NCBI RefSeq assembly: GCF_954871325.1
Contig: NC_088775.1
Location: forward strand, 71,091,561 to 71,155,560
Direction of reading: 5' to 3'
From: Gordionus sp. m RMFG-2023
Lineage: Eukaryota; Nematomorpha; Gordioida; Chordodea; Parachordodidae
Length of the DNA: 64,000 bases
In this document: positions 9,905-21,586 of the stretch, piece after piece
Position numbering within the stretch: the stretch's first letter is position 1
Layout of the letters: every line of letters starts with the position of its first letter
Translations under genes and position numbers: made by a program
Notes under the pieces: generated by a model
Told to the model about the DNA's origin: nothing
The model's input: only the letters and a program-made list of their open reading frames with translations
Database searches by the model: none

Positions 9905-12890
9905 TTTTTTCTTCTCTTTTTCACCTTTTCTGGTGGTAAGCTCCTTCAATATCTCTCTCCACTTTATGTTATTCATACTATCTCTTTTATCTAATTTATA
10001 CTTCTTTATATTGGCTCTAGCCTTATGGCCCAATTAAAGTTTTGTCCATCCTCTTTTACGTTAGCCCTACATTTCCAAACTCGCAACCTTATTTCCTATG
10101 TAGTTCACAGGCCTTCTTATTGTGTGCCCATACCATCTAAGTCTGTTTACCATTATCTTAGTCTTAATGGGCACTACCTTTTTGTATTCTTGTACTGCGC
10201 ACTTTATCCTTTCTTGTTACCCCAAGCATTCTCATCTCCATAGTATGTAGACTTCTCTCGTCTGATTCTTTGGTTGGCCATGTTTCCGAACTGTATAGAA
10301 TAGTTGGTTGTACTATGGAAGTGTAAATTTTTTCCTTCTATTTTTGCGGGATTCTTTTGTCAAACACTCCAGATAAAGATCTCCACTTTAACCACCCTTG
10401 ATTAATTTTACTCTTTATCTCTTTCTCTATTGTGCCGTTTGTTTGTATAGTGGAGCCCAAATATTTGCAGCCTTCAATTGCCGATATCTGCCATTCATTT
10501 ATATTAATGCTCTCTGTTTTATCTCCTCCTGTCACCATATTCTTTTCTCTATTTACTTTTAGTCCGTGCCTTTCTAGGATATTTATCCAGCTCACTAATC
10601 TTTCTTTCATGTCATCCTTGGATTCGACAAGTATCACAATATCATCTACAAATATCATATTCCACGGGGCTGTTTGCGGTATAGACTGTAATACATCTAT
10701 TACTGTTATGAAGAGAAGTGGGCTTAGAGCTGACCCTTTATGAACCCCCTTGGCTATTGTGAAGCCTGCTGAAATACCAGTTGTGTTACGGACCATTGTT
10801 GTATAGCCCATATACATATCCTGTATTCTTATATATTTTTAGGGAACCTTTTTGTGGCGTAGCGCCAGCCAGATAAGTTTTCTTAGGATTCTTCGAAGGC
10901 CTTTTCTAGATCGAGAAAGTCCATGTGTAACTTTTTATCCTTTTCTCTGTATTTTTCACTCATTTGCCTAATTGCATGGTTTGCATCAGTCGTTGATCTT
11001 CCAGGCATAAAGTCAAACTGAGTCTCTCCTATTTCGATTTTTTCTATTATTTTTCGTAAAGTTTAAGACAGTGTGACATTAATTTTATGCCCCTAAACTT
11101 TGACAATCGTGTGGATCCCCTTTATTTTTAAAGAACCAAATAGCTCTGCCTTCATTTTTGAGGAATCTCTTCATTTCCCAGTATTTTTTGAACAGATTTG
11201 TGAGGAGATGTATTCCATCATCTCCTAGTGCTCTATGGCTTTCTTTTGGAATATCATTTGGACCCCTAGCTTTGTTGTTTTTCATATGCTTGAGGCATGT
11301 GATTATTTCTTGTTCTGTTATTGTTTGTATAAGGTTTTGACATGGGGAGTGTTCATCTAGATCTAGTATGTTGGGATTAAAGTTGTGAAGCTCCTGAAAA
11401 TATTCTTTCCATCTCATTATTTCTTTTTCTTAATTATCAATTTCCCATCTTTATTTTTGATTACTTTCGGAGCTCCGTTTATATCCCTAGAATTCTTTTC
11501 TCGCTGATTGGCTAATCTGTATATTTTATTTTACCCTTCTTTGGTATGTAGTTATTCATACATGTCATCGTATGCCATAGCTTTGGCACTAGCCACCGCC
11601 TTTGTAGCTATTCTCTTGTATTTTTTGTATCTTGTCTTGTCATCGAGATTTTTGGATTTGTACCATATTTTATATAGAGCTTTTTTCTCCTGTATAGTGG
11701 TTTATACCTCTTCATTCCACCACCATAGTTGTTTGTATGATTTGTTTGCTCCCCTTGTCAAGCCTAGTGTCTATTTGACAGTGTTTATTTGACAGTGTTT
11801 ATTTGACAGTGTTTATATGACAGTGTTTATTTGACAGTGTTTATTTGACAGTGTTTATTTGACAGTGTTTATTTGACAGTGTTTATTTGACAGTGTCTAT
11901 TAATTTGTATGAAAGGTCTGTCCGCATTTTTTCACTGACTTGTGAGGAATCTATAATTTAAATGTTTGTATTGATTGCAAAGGCATCTGTCATTAATTTT
12001 AATCTATCCTATTTGATGCATGGTTCAAGTTTTATCTTATTTTGAGTGGATTTATTTGTGATGTGTAAATATATGACTAGTAGCTTGTGTTGAGCGGCAA
12101 TATCTTCTCCTGGGATGACTTTGCAGTCTATTACATCTTTTAATCTTCTGCGAAAGTAGCATGTAATTTATCTGGGTTTTCCTTGTACCACTTTCATATG
12201 TTATTAAATGGCTGGCTTTTTTCTTATAGTAGGTGTTGGTTAAGGCAAGGTCGAAGGCTTGCGCAAATTTCAGTAAATGCTCTCTTTCATCATTTCTTTC
12301 TCCATATCCAAAACCATCATGATGCTTTTTGTAGCTGTCTCTTGCTCTTCCCACATGCGCATTTAAGTCTCCACCTATTATGACTAGGTCATCCTTAGGG
12401 ATTTCCATTACAGCTTCATCAAGAATAGCTCTAAAGTCATCTTTCTCTTCTTCTTTGCAACCCGTTTGAGGATCATATACTGAAAGAATGTGTAGTATTG
12501 GTTGACCATTGCAGAGTTTTATTTTCATTAGTCTATCAGAGATCCTGTTGACTTCTACCACTGAGGTGGTTAAATCATGACATGATGATGCCTACACCGT
12601 TCCTATTGCTAAGAACTCCATTATAGTACAATTTATACCCATCTCCAATCATTAAAGTCTTCTGACCTTTCCATTTCGTCTCTTGTATGCACGCTATTTC
12701 AACTTTTCTCTTGTTCAATATTGATGCCGATTCTCTCGTCTTACATTGAATGTACTTATATTCAAACTTGCTAACCTTGTCTTCTTTGCGTTGATCTTTA
12801 TCTTTTCACAGGATGGAGGTCTACACCCTGCACGTCGTTTGGAGGGAAAGCCCTTGCTTTCCTATTCCTATTTTTGTTTGTTTCCTTCAT
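9905..12890 (-). mobile_element. RTE-clade LINE (APE endonuclease plus RT), near full length, decayed
   Basis: Read from right to left. 12880-12560 gives LASLNISTFNVR, IACIQETKWKGQKTL and YYNGVLSNRNGVGIIMS, the start of an apurinic-type endonuclease. 12561-12052 continues with SVYDPQTG, IGGDLNAHVG, GYGERNDERE and INYMLL. 11417-11085 holds the linker to the RT (MKNNKARGPNDIP, FKNKGD). About 11040-10880 gives FDFMPGRSTTDANHA and DFLDLEKAFEE. 10817-10338 gives KGSALSPLLF and the catalytic box FVDDIVIL. The tail to about 9905 has ILYSSETW-like text. At least four frame breaks or stops divide the reading frame, and a 14-bp minisatellite lies between endonuclease and RT. Motifs and order fit RTE-type elements. 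Confidence 0.8.
11767..11904. repeat. 14-bp minisatellite, about 9.5 units
   Basis: Unit AGTGTTTATTTGAC repeated nearly perfectly, with variants AGTGTCTATTTGAC (first unit) and AGTGTTTATATGAC (fourth). It lies inside the RTE LINE between its endonuclease and RT regions. Because 14 is not a multiple of 3, the array also shifts the frame of the host element. Confidence 0.93.
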
Positions 12891-13028
12891 TTTTGTTTAT
12901 TGGACAAGTATCCTTAGCACCCGGCTGTCCAAGCCTGTCAGTGGCCGGAGTGTCATTACTAAGCTCCGAAATTAATCTTACCATATGTCTTTATACATTC
13001 ATCGAAGAAAAACCTGAAAATTTTTATG

Positions 13029-13099
13029 TTCCATACAGGGATTGAACCTGGGACCTTCTGTTTCCAAGCATACATCATAACCCACTAGGCCACCCCGGC
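13029..13099 (-). repeat. tRNA-like SINE head with A and B boxes
   Basis: On the minus strand the sequence starts GCCGGGGTGGCCTAGTGGG, containing a pol III A box (TGGCCTAGTGG), and 13048-13038 is a B box (GGTTCAATCCC). Spacing is that of a tRNA. An anticodon-loop-like TTGGAAA lies between, but the anticodon and acceptor stems do not pair well and no CCA-side acceptor strand is seen, so I read it as a tRNA-derived SINE promoter rather than a working tRNA. The body (about 13028-12890, with GACACTCCGGCCACTGACAGG) joins the 5' end of the RTE LINE in the same orientation. Confidence 0.6.
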
Positions 13100-13145
13100 G
13101 ATAATCATCTTCTTGTTTGGAATCTCTCAATTTTAAATAATTTAA

Positions 13146-13520
13146 TAAGGGCGATTTTATATTTAGGAAATCGGATTTGACCTGAAATGTGTTCTAGCAC
13201 CTAGCTCCCCGGAAATTTTTAAACCCAAACCCGAAATATTCTCAAAATTTTAGGCTAGAGACCGCCTCGAATTTTTATTTTAGGGCCGAGCTTGGTCTGA
13301 TTTTATAAAATTAAAAAAATAAATTAAACACCTATTTGCTAAAATAAATGAAGAAAAATCACTAATTGCGTTGTCCTTATCACAGATAATTAATTATTAT
13401 CTTATTTCATCAAAAGAAAATATCAATTTCTACCTTATTTTTTAAAAATGTTTATTTCAGGTCGGAATTTGACCTAGTAATCCATTTTTAAAAAATTATA
13501 CCTGATGAGCCGAATTCAAG
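13146..13520. repeat. decayed GGCCCGG-type repeat
   Basis: Contains ACCCAAACCCGAAATATT, GGGCCGAGCTTGG and a second arm GGTCGGAATTTGACC. Composition and AAATTTTTTA spacers match the MITE family at 31096-31371, but termini are eroded. Confidence 0.4.
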
Positions 13521-15063
13521 GAATATAGCTTCCAGTGAATTTTAAATATTTTTCCTGAACTTATTGCTCCTAATATATATGAAAAATAATCTAAAATTTA
13601 TAAATTAGCTATTCTATGCTAAAAAGATCTGTAAATCCCGACACGTCGGAAAGCCTGGAACAACGGAAAGCTCAACTCATTCAAAAACCCGTCTGTGAGC
13701 CAGTAAATTTTTTAGAGGACTGAGTGGGCAAAAATACCAGCCGAGAAATTACGTACTTTAAATTTTAATAGACAAACCCGGGCATTAACATTTTAATATA
13801 TTTTTTTGAATTTCAAACTAATATTTTTATTAATACAATTTGAAAATAAATTACAATATACTTATTTCTTTGTATTTTAAGAGCTGTCTTACTAAAATAC
13901 AAAATAATATATAAAATTTTCAAAATATTGAACAGTTTATTTATGATGATACAATTACAAATGCACACACAATAGAGATACAAACACAATTGAGTTATAA
14001 GACATTATTTTAGAAATAGATAGCAATAGAGGAGAGATATACGCGTCTTAATTGACAATGCGAAAAAATTAGATATAGAAAAAAATCTTAAGGCCGGATA
14101 ATTTTTACAAACATATTTTGAAGGGATGGGGGAACTTTTCGTAAAACTTTAACGGTCAGCCCTAGCAAAAAAAAAATCCGGATCTGGCCCAACAACTTAT
14201 GCAAAATTTTTTAACGGACAGACCGTAGCCGATATTTTATTAGGGGGATGCACTATTAAGGGATTTTTTGCCATATATCTTTAGGGTTCACATATTGTAG
14301 GCCTTTAGCTGTACTAGATTTTTATAAAAATAATTTTGGGTTTGCACATTTTTTAATATAAAAATGGTTTTTCTAAAAATTTTGAATTATATTCGTTATT
14401 TTAAAAAGTTATTAGTTTTTACTAATTTTTATATCAATTACTTCTTTATAGTGATATATTGTAGACATTTGGGGTGAAGGGGGAGGGTGGGTAGTGGGAG
14501 ATTTTTCTTCGCTTGAAACAATATTACAGGCAAATTTTCGAAAGGAGAGATTTTCCCTTGCCACCTATGCTCTATTTGAATACATGTTTGATAAAGTCAG
14601 ATTTTTCAAATAAAAATTTGCACTCAGTAGAAATTGAGATTCCAAAAACTCATGTATTCCATATCCCAATACTACATATATAATGTTGTCATACTTCGAC
14701 AAAATATATTTGTGATTGTTCTTGCTTAATTTTTCCTATGAATTTTAAATGTCTGACACCATTGTTTTATAATATATAATAGTATATTTTTTTATGTATA
14801 AATTTAAATAAACAATGATGTTACATTCTTTATTTTATAAGCCCTGAGAAACTATGATAATAGTTATATTATATATAATCCCCTTGCTAGCAAAATAATA
14901 TATAATGGTTTTAATTAGTTATTATTGAATATATAAGCTTTTATGCAATCTTAATTATGCTAATCTTGAATCGTTCATATTAATTTTTGTTTTGTTATAT
15001 AGCGACAATAAGCTTTTTCAAATTAACATTTAATTTATCATCATTTCAATTTGAAGAATTAAC
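13521..15063. other. no gene recognised
   Basis: Some GC-richer pieces (13630-13760, 14095-14250) look like repeat fragments, among them two close copies of a TTTAACGG(T/A)CAG motif near 14151 and 14209, also seen at 17440. No protein motif or paired termini. Confidence 0.4.
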
Positions 15064-15160
15064 CTGGTGTTACAGAGTGGGCCTGTGTACTCTGAGTTAC
15101 AATAGCATTCACCGGAGATATGATCACAGATATCGGTATTTTCACTATTACACGGGCATT
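15064..15160 (-). CDS. EGF-like exon, type C (most 3')
   Basis: 97 bp between acceptor TTATTTAG and donor GTTAAT. Reads CPCNSENTDICDHISGECYC then NSEYTGPLCNT: six cysteines in the order C-x-C, C, C-x-C, C, the laminin/MEGF-like EGF pattern. It starts in phase 1 like the others but ends in phase 2, so the following exon must differ from the other modules. No stop or frameshift. Confidence 0.68.
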
Positions 15161-15515
15161 CTAAATAAATAAATTATGTTGTTATTTTTGTATTTTTTGT
15201 AAAATATCATATTATATATTAATCATATGAATTTTTATAACTAAATATAAGATATTATTATTTTGATATGAAACAAAAGAAATAAAATTGCAAGAATTAT
15301 TAATTGACTTATATTTCTATTACTACTATAGCATTATACCAAATATTTATAAAATAACAGGGCCATTCTAGAGAAAAATATTTTAGCAAACTACTATTAT
15401 TAAAATATTATTTGCATTATATTATAATTTTATACGATTTTTGAAATGACATGTTTTTTTTATGATAACCTATCTCCCCACTCCCTTTATGCAAGCATTA
15501 AATAGTTTAATTTAC
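15161..15515 (-). other. intron between EGF exons
   Basis: 355 bp of AT-rich sequence starting GTAAATT (minus strand) after the exon at 15516-15605. No repeat recognised. Confidence 0.5.
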
Positions 15516-15605
15516 TCGAGTCACAAATAAAACCATAGTAGCCAAATTTACACAAACATGTTTCATATAGGAAATCCAAGGTGTTATTGGTTATACAGGG
15601 AATAT
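15516..15605 (-). CDS. EGF-like exon, type B
   Basis: 90 bp, acceptor TTCATAG, donor GTAAATT, phase 1-1. Reads IPCITNNTLDFLYETCLCKF then GYYGFICDS. Four cysteines (C, C-x-C, C) with the GYYG..C ending of EGF modules. Very close to the exon at 42580-42669, showing they are duplicates. Confidence 0.72.
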
Positions 15606-16080
15606 CTATGAATTAACAAAAGATAAATTTAAATTTTCTATAAAGGAATTTCATAATATAAATATTCAATAAATTAGCTCTAAGATGTTAGGCTGACATC
15701 CAAATTAAGCTATGCAAAGTAGGAAATATAGGTCAGCACGGCCAGACCCAAACCTTAAAATAAATGTTTCCCAGTCTTCAATTATTTATATCCGGCCTGG
15801 AATAATTGTTTATCAAAGAAAACGACATAAATTTGCTTAATTATTAGCTTCACACTCTTAAAGGCCCAGCTATTAAAAATATTTTAAACAATTTGTTCAG
15901 CCTGAAAGTATTTTTCTATGGCCCGAATACCAGGTCTTCGGGCCGAACTGAATGGTTTACTAAGGTTTTTTATTATTAAATGCATTGTATCATTTTGCCA
16001 AAGTAAAAACGATTATAATTAAATAGGTTTAAAATGATAAATCAAAAAGTAATATATAATACTATCTTTGAATGAGGGGG
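15606..16080 (-). other. intron with decayed GGCC repeat
   Basis: From about 15735 to 15950 there are CGGCCAGACCC, CCGGCCTGG, AAGGCCCAGC and GTCTTCGGGCCG pieces, a worn member of the GGCCCGG family. No gene. Confidence 0.4.
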
Positions 16081-19000
16081 CAGGGCGGACTGGCCATAAG
16101 ACTCAGTGGGCATTTTGATCACAAGGCCGCGAGAAAGTGTCAATTTTTGAGGCCGATCAGTAAAAAAAATGAAAAAAGAGGCCGGTCATTAATACATTTT
16201 TTGTTATCATTTAGATAATAATATTTTATGGGTTTTTTTTTCTCAAAAATATGTGCTTGTACTTTTAAATGAAAGTCAAGTTTTCATTGATTTATTTTAT
16301 GCATTATTTTATAATTTGTTATTTAAATAAAATTCAATTAGCTATAATATAATAAATACAATAATATCTATGTAATAATATGCATATTTGAGATAATACA
16401 GTTGTTAGGACAAATCCTATAGCGGATCCGACCACAATAAAACAGTTATTAATTTTGAAAACATAAATCAAGGAATTTCCTTGAGATGACAAAAATCATA
16501 TCAAAAAATAATATAATACTTAGACATTGAAAAGGTGATTTTCAGAAGCAAAAGTAGAAAAGGAAAGATAAAATTTCCTGATGAATCAAAATTCAATGGA
16601 ACAAGTCCGTTAATAATTTTATATAAATTATGCTGTTCTAGGTAAAATTAGGAATTTATTAAAAAAAGAAGATAGGTAGCAAACTATTAGTTTGAAAATA
16701 TATAGTACAAGACAGTAGTTGATCGTAGCGATAATAAATTATCTGGCTAAAGGAGGTTGCTAAGTCTCTTAAAAATAGGTGAAACAAAGTGGTGGACACG
16801 TGAAAAAGACTTTGGAAAGTTTTATGATGAAGAGAGCTTACTCCCGAATCTTATCATTAGCTAACTCTTTTATTGAAAAAATGAACAAATTTAAAACGTT
16901 AATCCGCTTTGATTTTTTTGAAATATTTGGGCGGCTATCCAATATATTTTCAAACTAAAAATTGAAAATTTATTAGCTTGAAAATGATTGAGGATGTCAA
17001 GTCTTCTGTAACTTTCACCTTCACCTCAATTCGAAATAAAGCTATAAAAATGGCTACAAATTTAAATAAAAGTATTCCTGATTTAAAGCTGCCAGATAAC
17101 ATCTGGGTACAAAATGAAGTGCTAAAAATCGAATGAGTCTGAGAAGGACGATGTATAGTGATAAAATTTCTGGCCTTTAAGAAAGTTTCACAATTAGAAA
17201 ATGTATTTAATGACAAATTACGGCAAGAATGTCTTCATTTGCCCGTATTTACAAAGATTTAATGGAGGTTAATGTAAATATTGTTGATATAAATAACGAT
17301 AATGAGAGGAGTCTAATCGTTGAAATATTACAAGAATAGTAACTCCAATCAAGTAATCAATGCTTTGTGTGCATCTATGATATTCTTTGATGCTTAGATA
17401 ATCACACAACCAGAGTTTGGCATGTTATTTAATAAAAGTTAACGGTCAGCCCCATGAAACGCCTAAGTAACCATCGTAATTTCAAAAAAATCTAACAGAT
17501 ATTTTATCTTTATTATTCAGAATGTAACAGTTACAAAAAAGTTCTTCATTACAAAATTAAAAATAAAATACATGAAAATAGAAAAATGTGACAAAGAATT
17601 TAATGACTCATTTTTCTGTAAGTCTAAAATAAAGCAGTATAATAAAGAAATAAAAACTAAGTTATTAATAATTTACTGTCTAATTTAAAATAATAAAGAC
17701 CAAAGATTATCAATTTAAGATATTCATTTAACAAGGGATTAATTTTTCAAATAAAATTTTTTTTTCCCTGTTTGATCTTTCAAATTTGCGAACCAAAAGG
17801 ACTATACGGGATTGATAAATATGTATTGTATGAATGAATATTTATATTATTGGATATTTTAATCTGTATATTTATTTCATTTCAAATGATAGATCGAGAT
17901 ATAGGATTCTTTCAATTTATCTTTGTAAAACAACTGTGAAAATTAAAAAAAAAATCATTTTTATCGGTTCTAATCTTGTAAATTCATATATTATAATAAA
18001 AAAAGTGATAATGTCTTTAAATGAACTTTAAATAATATATTTTCACAATCGTACAAAATTTATTTTTACCAAAATACTATAATCGTTCTCCTATGCTGAA
18101 ATAATCACTTTTTCGATTGTCATAGTTTTAGAATGATATATAACTAAATCCCACATCAAAATATTTAAAATTGAAGATAGCAAGTGACGAAAAACAAACG
18201 TTACTTTAAGTTACACAAAAAATACAGAACCTCTTTATTTTTTAAAATGGAAGTTATGTTATGTTACGTAACACTATTTATTACTTTCTGCCCAAATCTA
18301 CACACAACTGCATATATCAATCTATTTTTTTGCCATTGTAAATTGTATAAGAACATTTAGTATAAATTAAAAATAAAAAAATAGGCTGAGAGCAAATGTG
18401 AGACACTTAATTTTAGGCATTTTTGATGCCCGTTGAAAAAGAATTGGTGTTACAAATGGAACTCAATTATTTGTTTATTTGCCCTGAGAGTTCATGCGAG
18501 ATTTATTAATATTGGTTTAATTTATTATTTAAATTTTATTTGAGAAACTATATTTGAAATATGCCTTATTTTATATGTAAACAATTAGTCTTATACTCGG
18601 TGCAATATAATGTATTTTATGTAGATTTTTTTTTCTCTTTAGCTTTCACCTTTTCTGGTGGTAAGCTCCTTCATTATCTCTTTTCACTTTATGTTATTCA
18701 TACTATCTCTTTTATCTAATTTATACTTCTTCATATTGGCTCTAACTTTATGGACCCATTGAAGTTTTGGCCTTCCTCTTTTACGTTTATCCATCATTTC
18801 CAAACTCTCAACCTTATTTCCTATGTAGTTCATAGGCCTTCACATTGTATGCCCATACCACCTAAGTCTGTTTATCATTATCTTAGTTTTAATGGGCACT
18901 ACCTTTAAACTTCCTAGTATTCTTGTACTTCGCACCTTATCCTTTCCCTCAGCAATTATCCTCAGCATACTCATCTCCATAGTTTGTAGACTTCTCACGT

Positions 19001-19748
19001 CTTATTCTTTGTTGGCCATGTTTCCGAACTATATAGAATAGTTGGTTGTACTATGGAACTGTAAATTTTTCCCTTCAATTTGTGTGGGATTCTTTTGTCA
19101 AAGAGCACTCCAGATAAAGATCTCCACTTTAACCACCCTTGATTAATTTTACTCTTTATATCTTTCTCCATCGTGCCGTTTGTTTGTATAGTGGAGCTCA
19201 AATATTTGCAGCTTTCAATTGAGATATCTGCCATTCATTTATATCAATGCTCTCTGTTTCATCTCCTCCTATCACCATATACTCCGTCTTTTCTCTATTT
19301 ACTTTTAGTCCGTGCTTTTCTAGGATATTTATCCAGCTCACTAATCTTTCTTTCATGTCATCCTTGGATTCGGCAAGTATCACAATATCATCTTATCATG
19401 ATATTGTGATACTTGCCGAATCCAAAGATGAAATGAAAAAAAGATTAGTGAGCTGGATAAATATCATTTTATATGTGCAATATATATTTTATTATATGAG
19501 CAATTGTGATAAATATGTTTTTATATGTTCAATTAGTATGATATGTGCAATTTTAAAATAAAATATGGAATGATAATTCCATAAAGTGTTTTTTTAATAA
19601 AAATGTGATAACTGTAATATTGTGATTGACCCATCGTTTTAAACATTTTTGTTCAAAAATATAAGAAATAATAAAAACCTATAAATATGAATAAGCCATT
19701 GGGGGTATGCGGGCCCCAAGAGGTCGCGGCATCGTCAGTCTGCCCTTG
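16081..19748 (+). mobile_element. hAT element (CAGGGGCGGACTGGC ends), copy 1
   Basis: Left end CAGGGCGGACTGGCC at 16081, right end GTCAGTCTGCCCTTG (to 19748) as its inverted match. Flanks TGAGGGGG (16073-16080) and CGAGGGGG (19749-19756) form an 8-bp target duplication with one mismatch. The inside is homologous to the better copy at 45806-50034: KWWTRE-like text at 16790, and the zinc-finger/dimerisation tail at 18370-18600 (AATAGGCTGAGAGCAAATG against the same text at 49343). The transposase is heavily broken, and 18636-19465 is a later RTE LINE insertion. Confidence 0.78.
18636..19465 (-). mobile_element. RTE LINE fragment ending in a hairpin
   Basis: 3' fragment of the RTE LINE family at 9905-12890 (same text from CACCTTTTCTGGTGG onward, about 90% identical by eye), running right to left to about 19391. 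It then turns back: 19398-19465 is the reverse complement of 19324-19391 with only about three differences, separated by 6 bp. RT text includes LAESKDDMKERLVSWINILE and, at 19234-18995, INQGWLKWRSLSGVLFDKRI. It sits in the 3' tail of the hAT element, which resumes at about 19466. Confidence 0.78.
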
Positions 19749-19756
19749 CGAGGGGG

Positions 19757-20532
19757 ATTACGGGAGGCTGAGACCCCGCTAATTTTTTTGATCTTTGGCC
19801 TCCTTTTCAAATTTAGGAAGAGCTGAGCCACCCCACTCCCCTGGAAATTGTTTAAATATTTCAAAAGTGCTAATTTATTTTAAACCAATTTTCTCTTATT
19901 ATTGTTGTAAAAATTAAAATTTTCATATAGTCTAAAAACATTTTATTTTTTTAAGGGCCAGATAAAGGATGGAGGAGCAAAATGTTTTATTTTTCAATAT
20001 TAATTTTCATTTTTTTATAGAAATTTTATAAGCGAAAACTATCATCTTAGCCTCGATTAAGGTTTATATTTATAGGATAGCTCAACCTTGAAAAGACTCT
20101 TGGCTCAAGGCTTAACGAAATTTTTGACTGTTAGGATTCAACTGATTTAACAACACTACTAGCAAGAAATAGTCTAATTTTAACAAAATCATTTAAATAG
20201 GAATTTTAAATTATCAAATAGGCAGTGATAGGATAAATCAAATTACTTTGTAAGAAATACAAATTATGACAACAGGTTTATCAGTGCCCTTTTATCAATT
20301 AACCATTCATTTTATTGATTTACTGATATTTAAAAAATTCAAAGGAACATGTTGGCAATAATAAAATATTACGCAGGCAGTGGTGAAAGAAAATATGTAT
20401 GAGGCAAACCCTCTCCAAAATTTACTCCTACCACCTAAAAAAGTTTTGCGACCTTCTACAGCAATATTTACCCATCTATCTAACAACTCCAAGATCTTAA
20501 TTTAAAAAATCTTATAATGAACGATCATTTAC
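19757..20532. other. no gene recognised
   Basis: Contains GC-richer pieces at 19780-19850 (GCTGAGCCACCCCACTCCCC) that look like a repeat end. No coding evidence. Confidence 0.35.
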
Positions 20533-21450
20533 AGGGTTTCACATTCAAATTAGGAAAAGTCCCGATCAAAAAAGGAAGTGTTTCAATTATTAAAGGAAAA
20601 GGTCCGATCAAAAAAGTAAAAGTGTCAATCAAAAAAGGAAAATTCCAATACAAAAAAGGATAATAGTAATTTTAAAAAAAAATTTTATAAATTTTAATTT
20701 TTCTGACTACATCTTTTTCAATTTATTTTTCTTTTCATTTTTGATAATTTTTTTGTATTTTTAAAAATAATTTATAAATTTTCCGTTATTTTTTTTCATC
20801 TCTCTGCTTCATATTTTTAACAATTCTTTACTTTTATTTTGACTTTTCATGATTTTTCCTCCTAATATTGTAATCTTTTACATACATTTCTAACCTTCTC
20901 AATCTCTTATCATTTTTAATCATTATTTTTTTGATCTTTTCTCAATTTTCTTCTTCTCATTTTTGATAATCCTTTTTAGTAATTACAGTGTTTCCCATTG
21001 AAAAAAGAATCAAAAAAGGAAATGCTTCAATCATAAAAGGAAAAGGTCCAATCAAAAAAGGAAAAGGGTTAATCATAAAAGGAAAATGCTCAATCAAAAA
21101 AGGGAAAAGGCTCAATCAAAAAAAGGAAAAGGCTCAATCAAAAGAGGAAAAGTGTCAATCAAAAAAGGAAAATTCCCATTCAAAAAAGAAAATCATTATT
21201 TTTTAAAATTTTATTTCTTGTCAATTTTCTTAAATTTTTATCTATTTTTATTATTTCTTCTTATTTTATTTCTTACTTTTTGCGAATTATTTTCTTTAGT
21301 TTTTTACATCTTTTCTTATTTATTTTTCTTCTCATTTTTGATAATTCTTTTGTTTTTTTAAAAATAATTTATAAATTTTCGGTTATTTTTCTTCATTTCT
21401 CTGCTCCATTTTTTAACAATTCTTTACTTTTTCTTCATCATACATATAAT
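20533..21450. repeat. two tandem arms of a foldback element
   Basis: Each arm begins like CAGGGTTTC(C/A)CATTC (20533; CAGTGTTTCCCATTG at 20985) and is followed by an array of an approximately 18-bp unit, AATCAAAAAAGGAAAAGG, five or more in the first arm and about nine in the second. A T-rich segment follows (TTCTCATTTTTGATAAT, TTTTAACAATTCTTTAC). The same order occurs, with both orientations, at 55156-62618. The K-rich open frame over 20988-21206 comes from the array and is not a gene. Confidence 0.65.
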
Positions 21451-21586
21451 ATTTATTTTTTTATTTAGAATAAATAACGATTTTTGTGATTAAATTACTA
21501 TTCTGACTTGTTAATTATATTATAATTAGTTCTATATAGATATAAAATGCAATATTAAAATAATTTTTAAAACAAATAATTTCACT

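Noticed and set aside
9736-9939. Proline-rich open frame on the plus strand
   Set aside because: It covers the hAT end and a C-rich run and then the LINE 3' end; the prolines come from the poly-C run.
10432-10743. 103-codon plus-strand open frame over the LINE
   Set aside because: It is antisense to the RT region with the FVDD box on the minus strand; a shadow frame.
13029-13099. Functional tRNA-Ser gene
   Set aside because: A and B boxes fit, but the acceptor and anticodon stems do not pair and the sequence runs on into a repeat body, so SINE head is the better reading.
20988-21206. Lysine-rich open frame that looks like a basic protein
   Set aside because: It is a by-product of the AATCAAAAAAGGAAAAGG array in the foldback element; the reading changes frame without loss of openness and no start context or homologue is seen.
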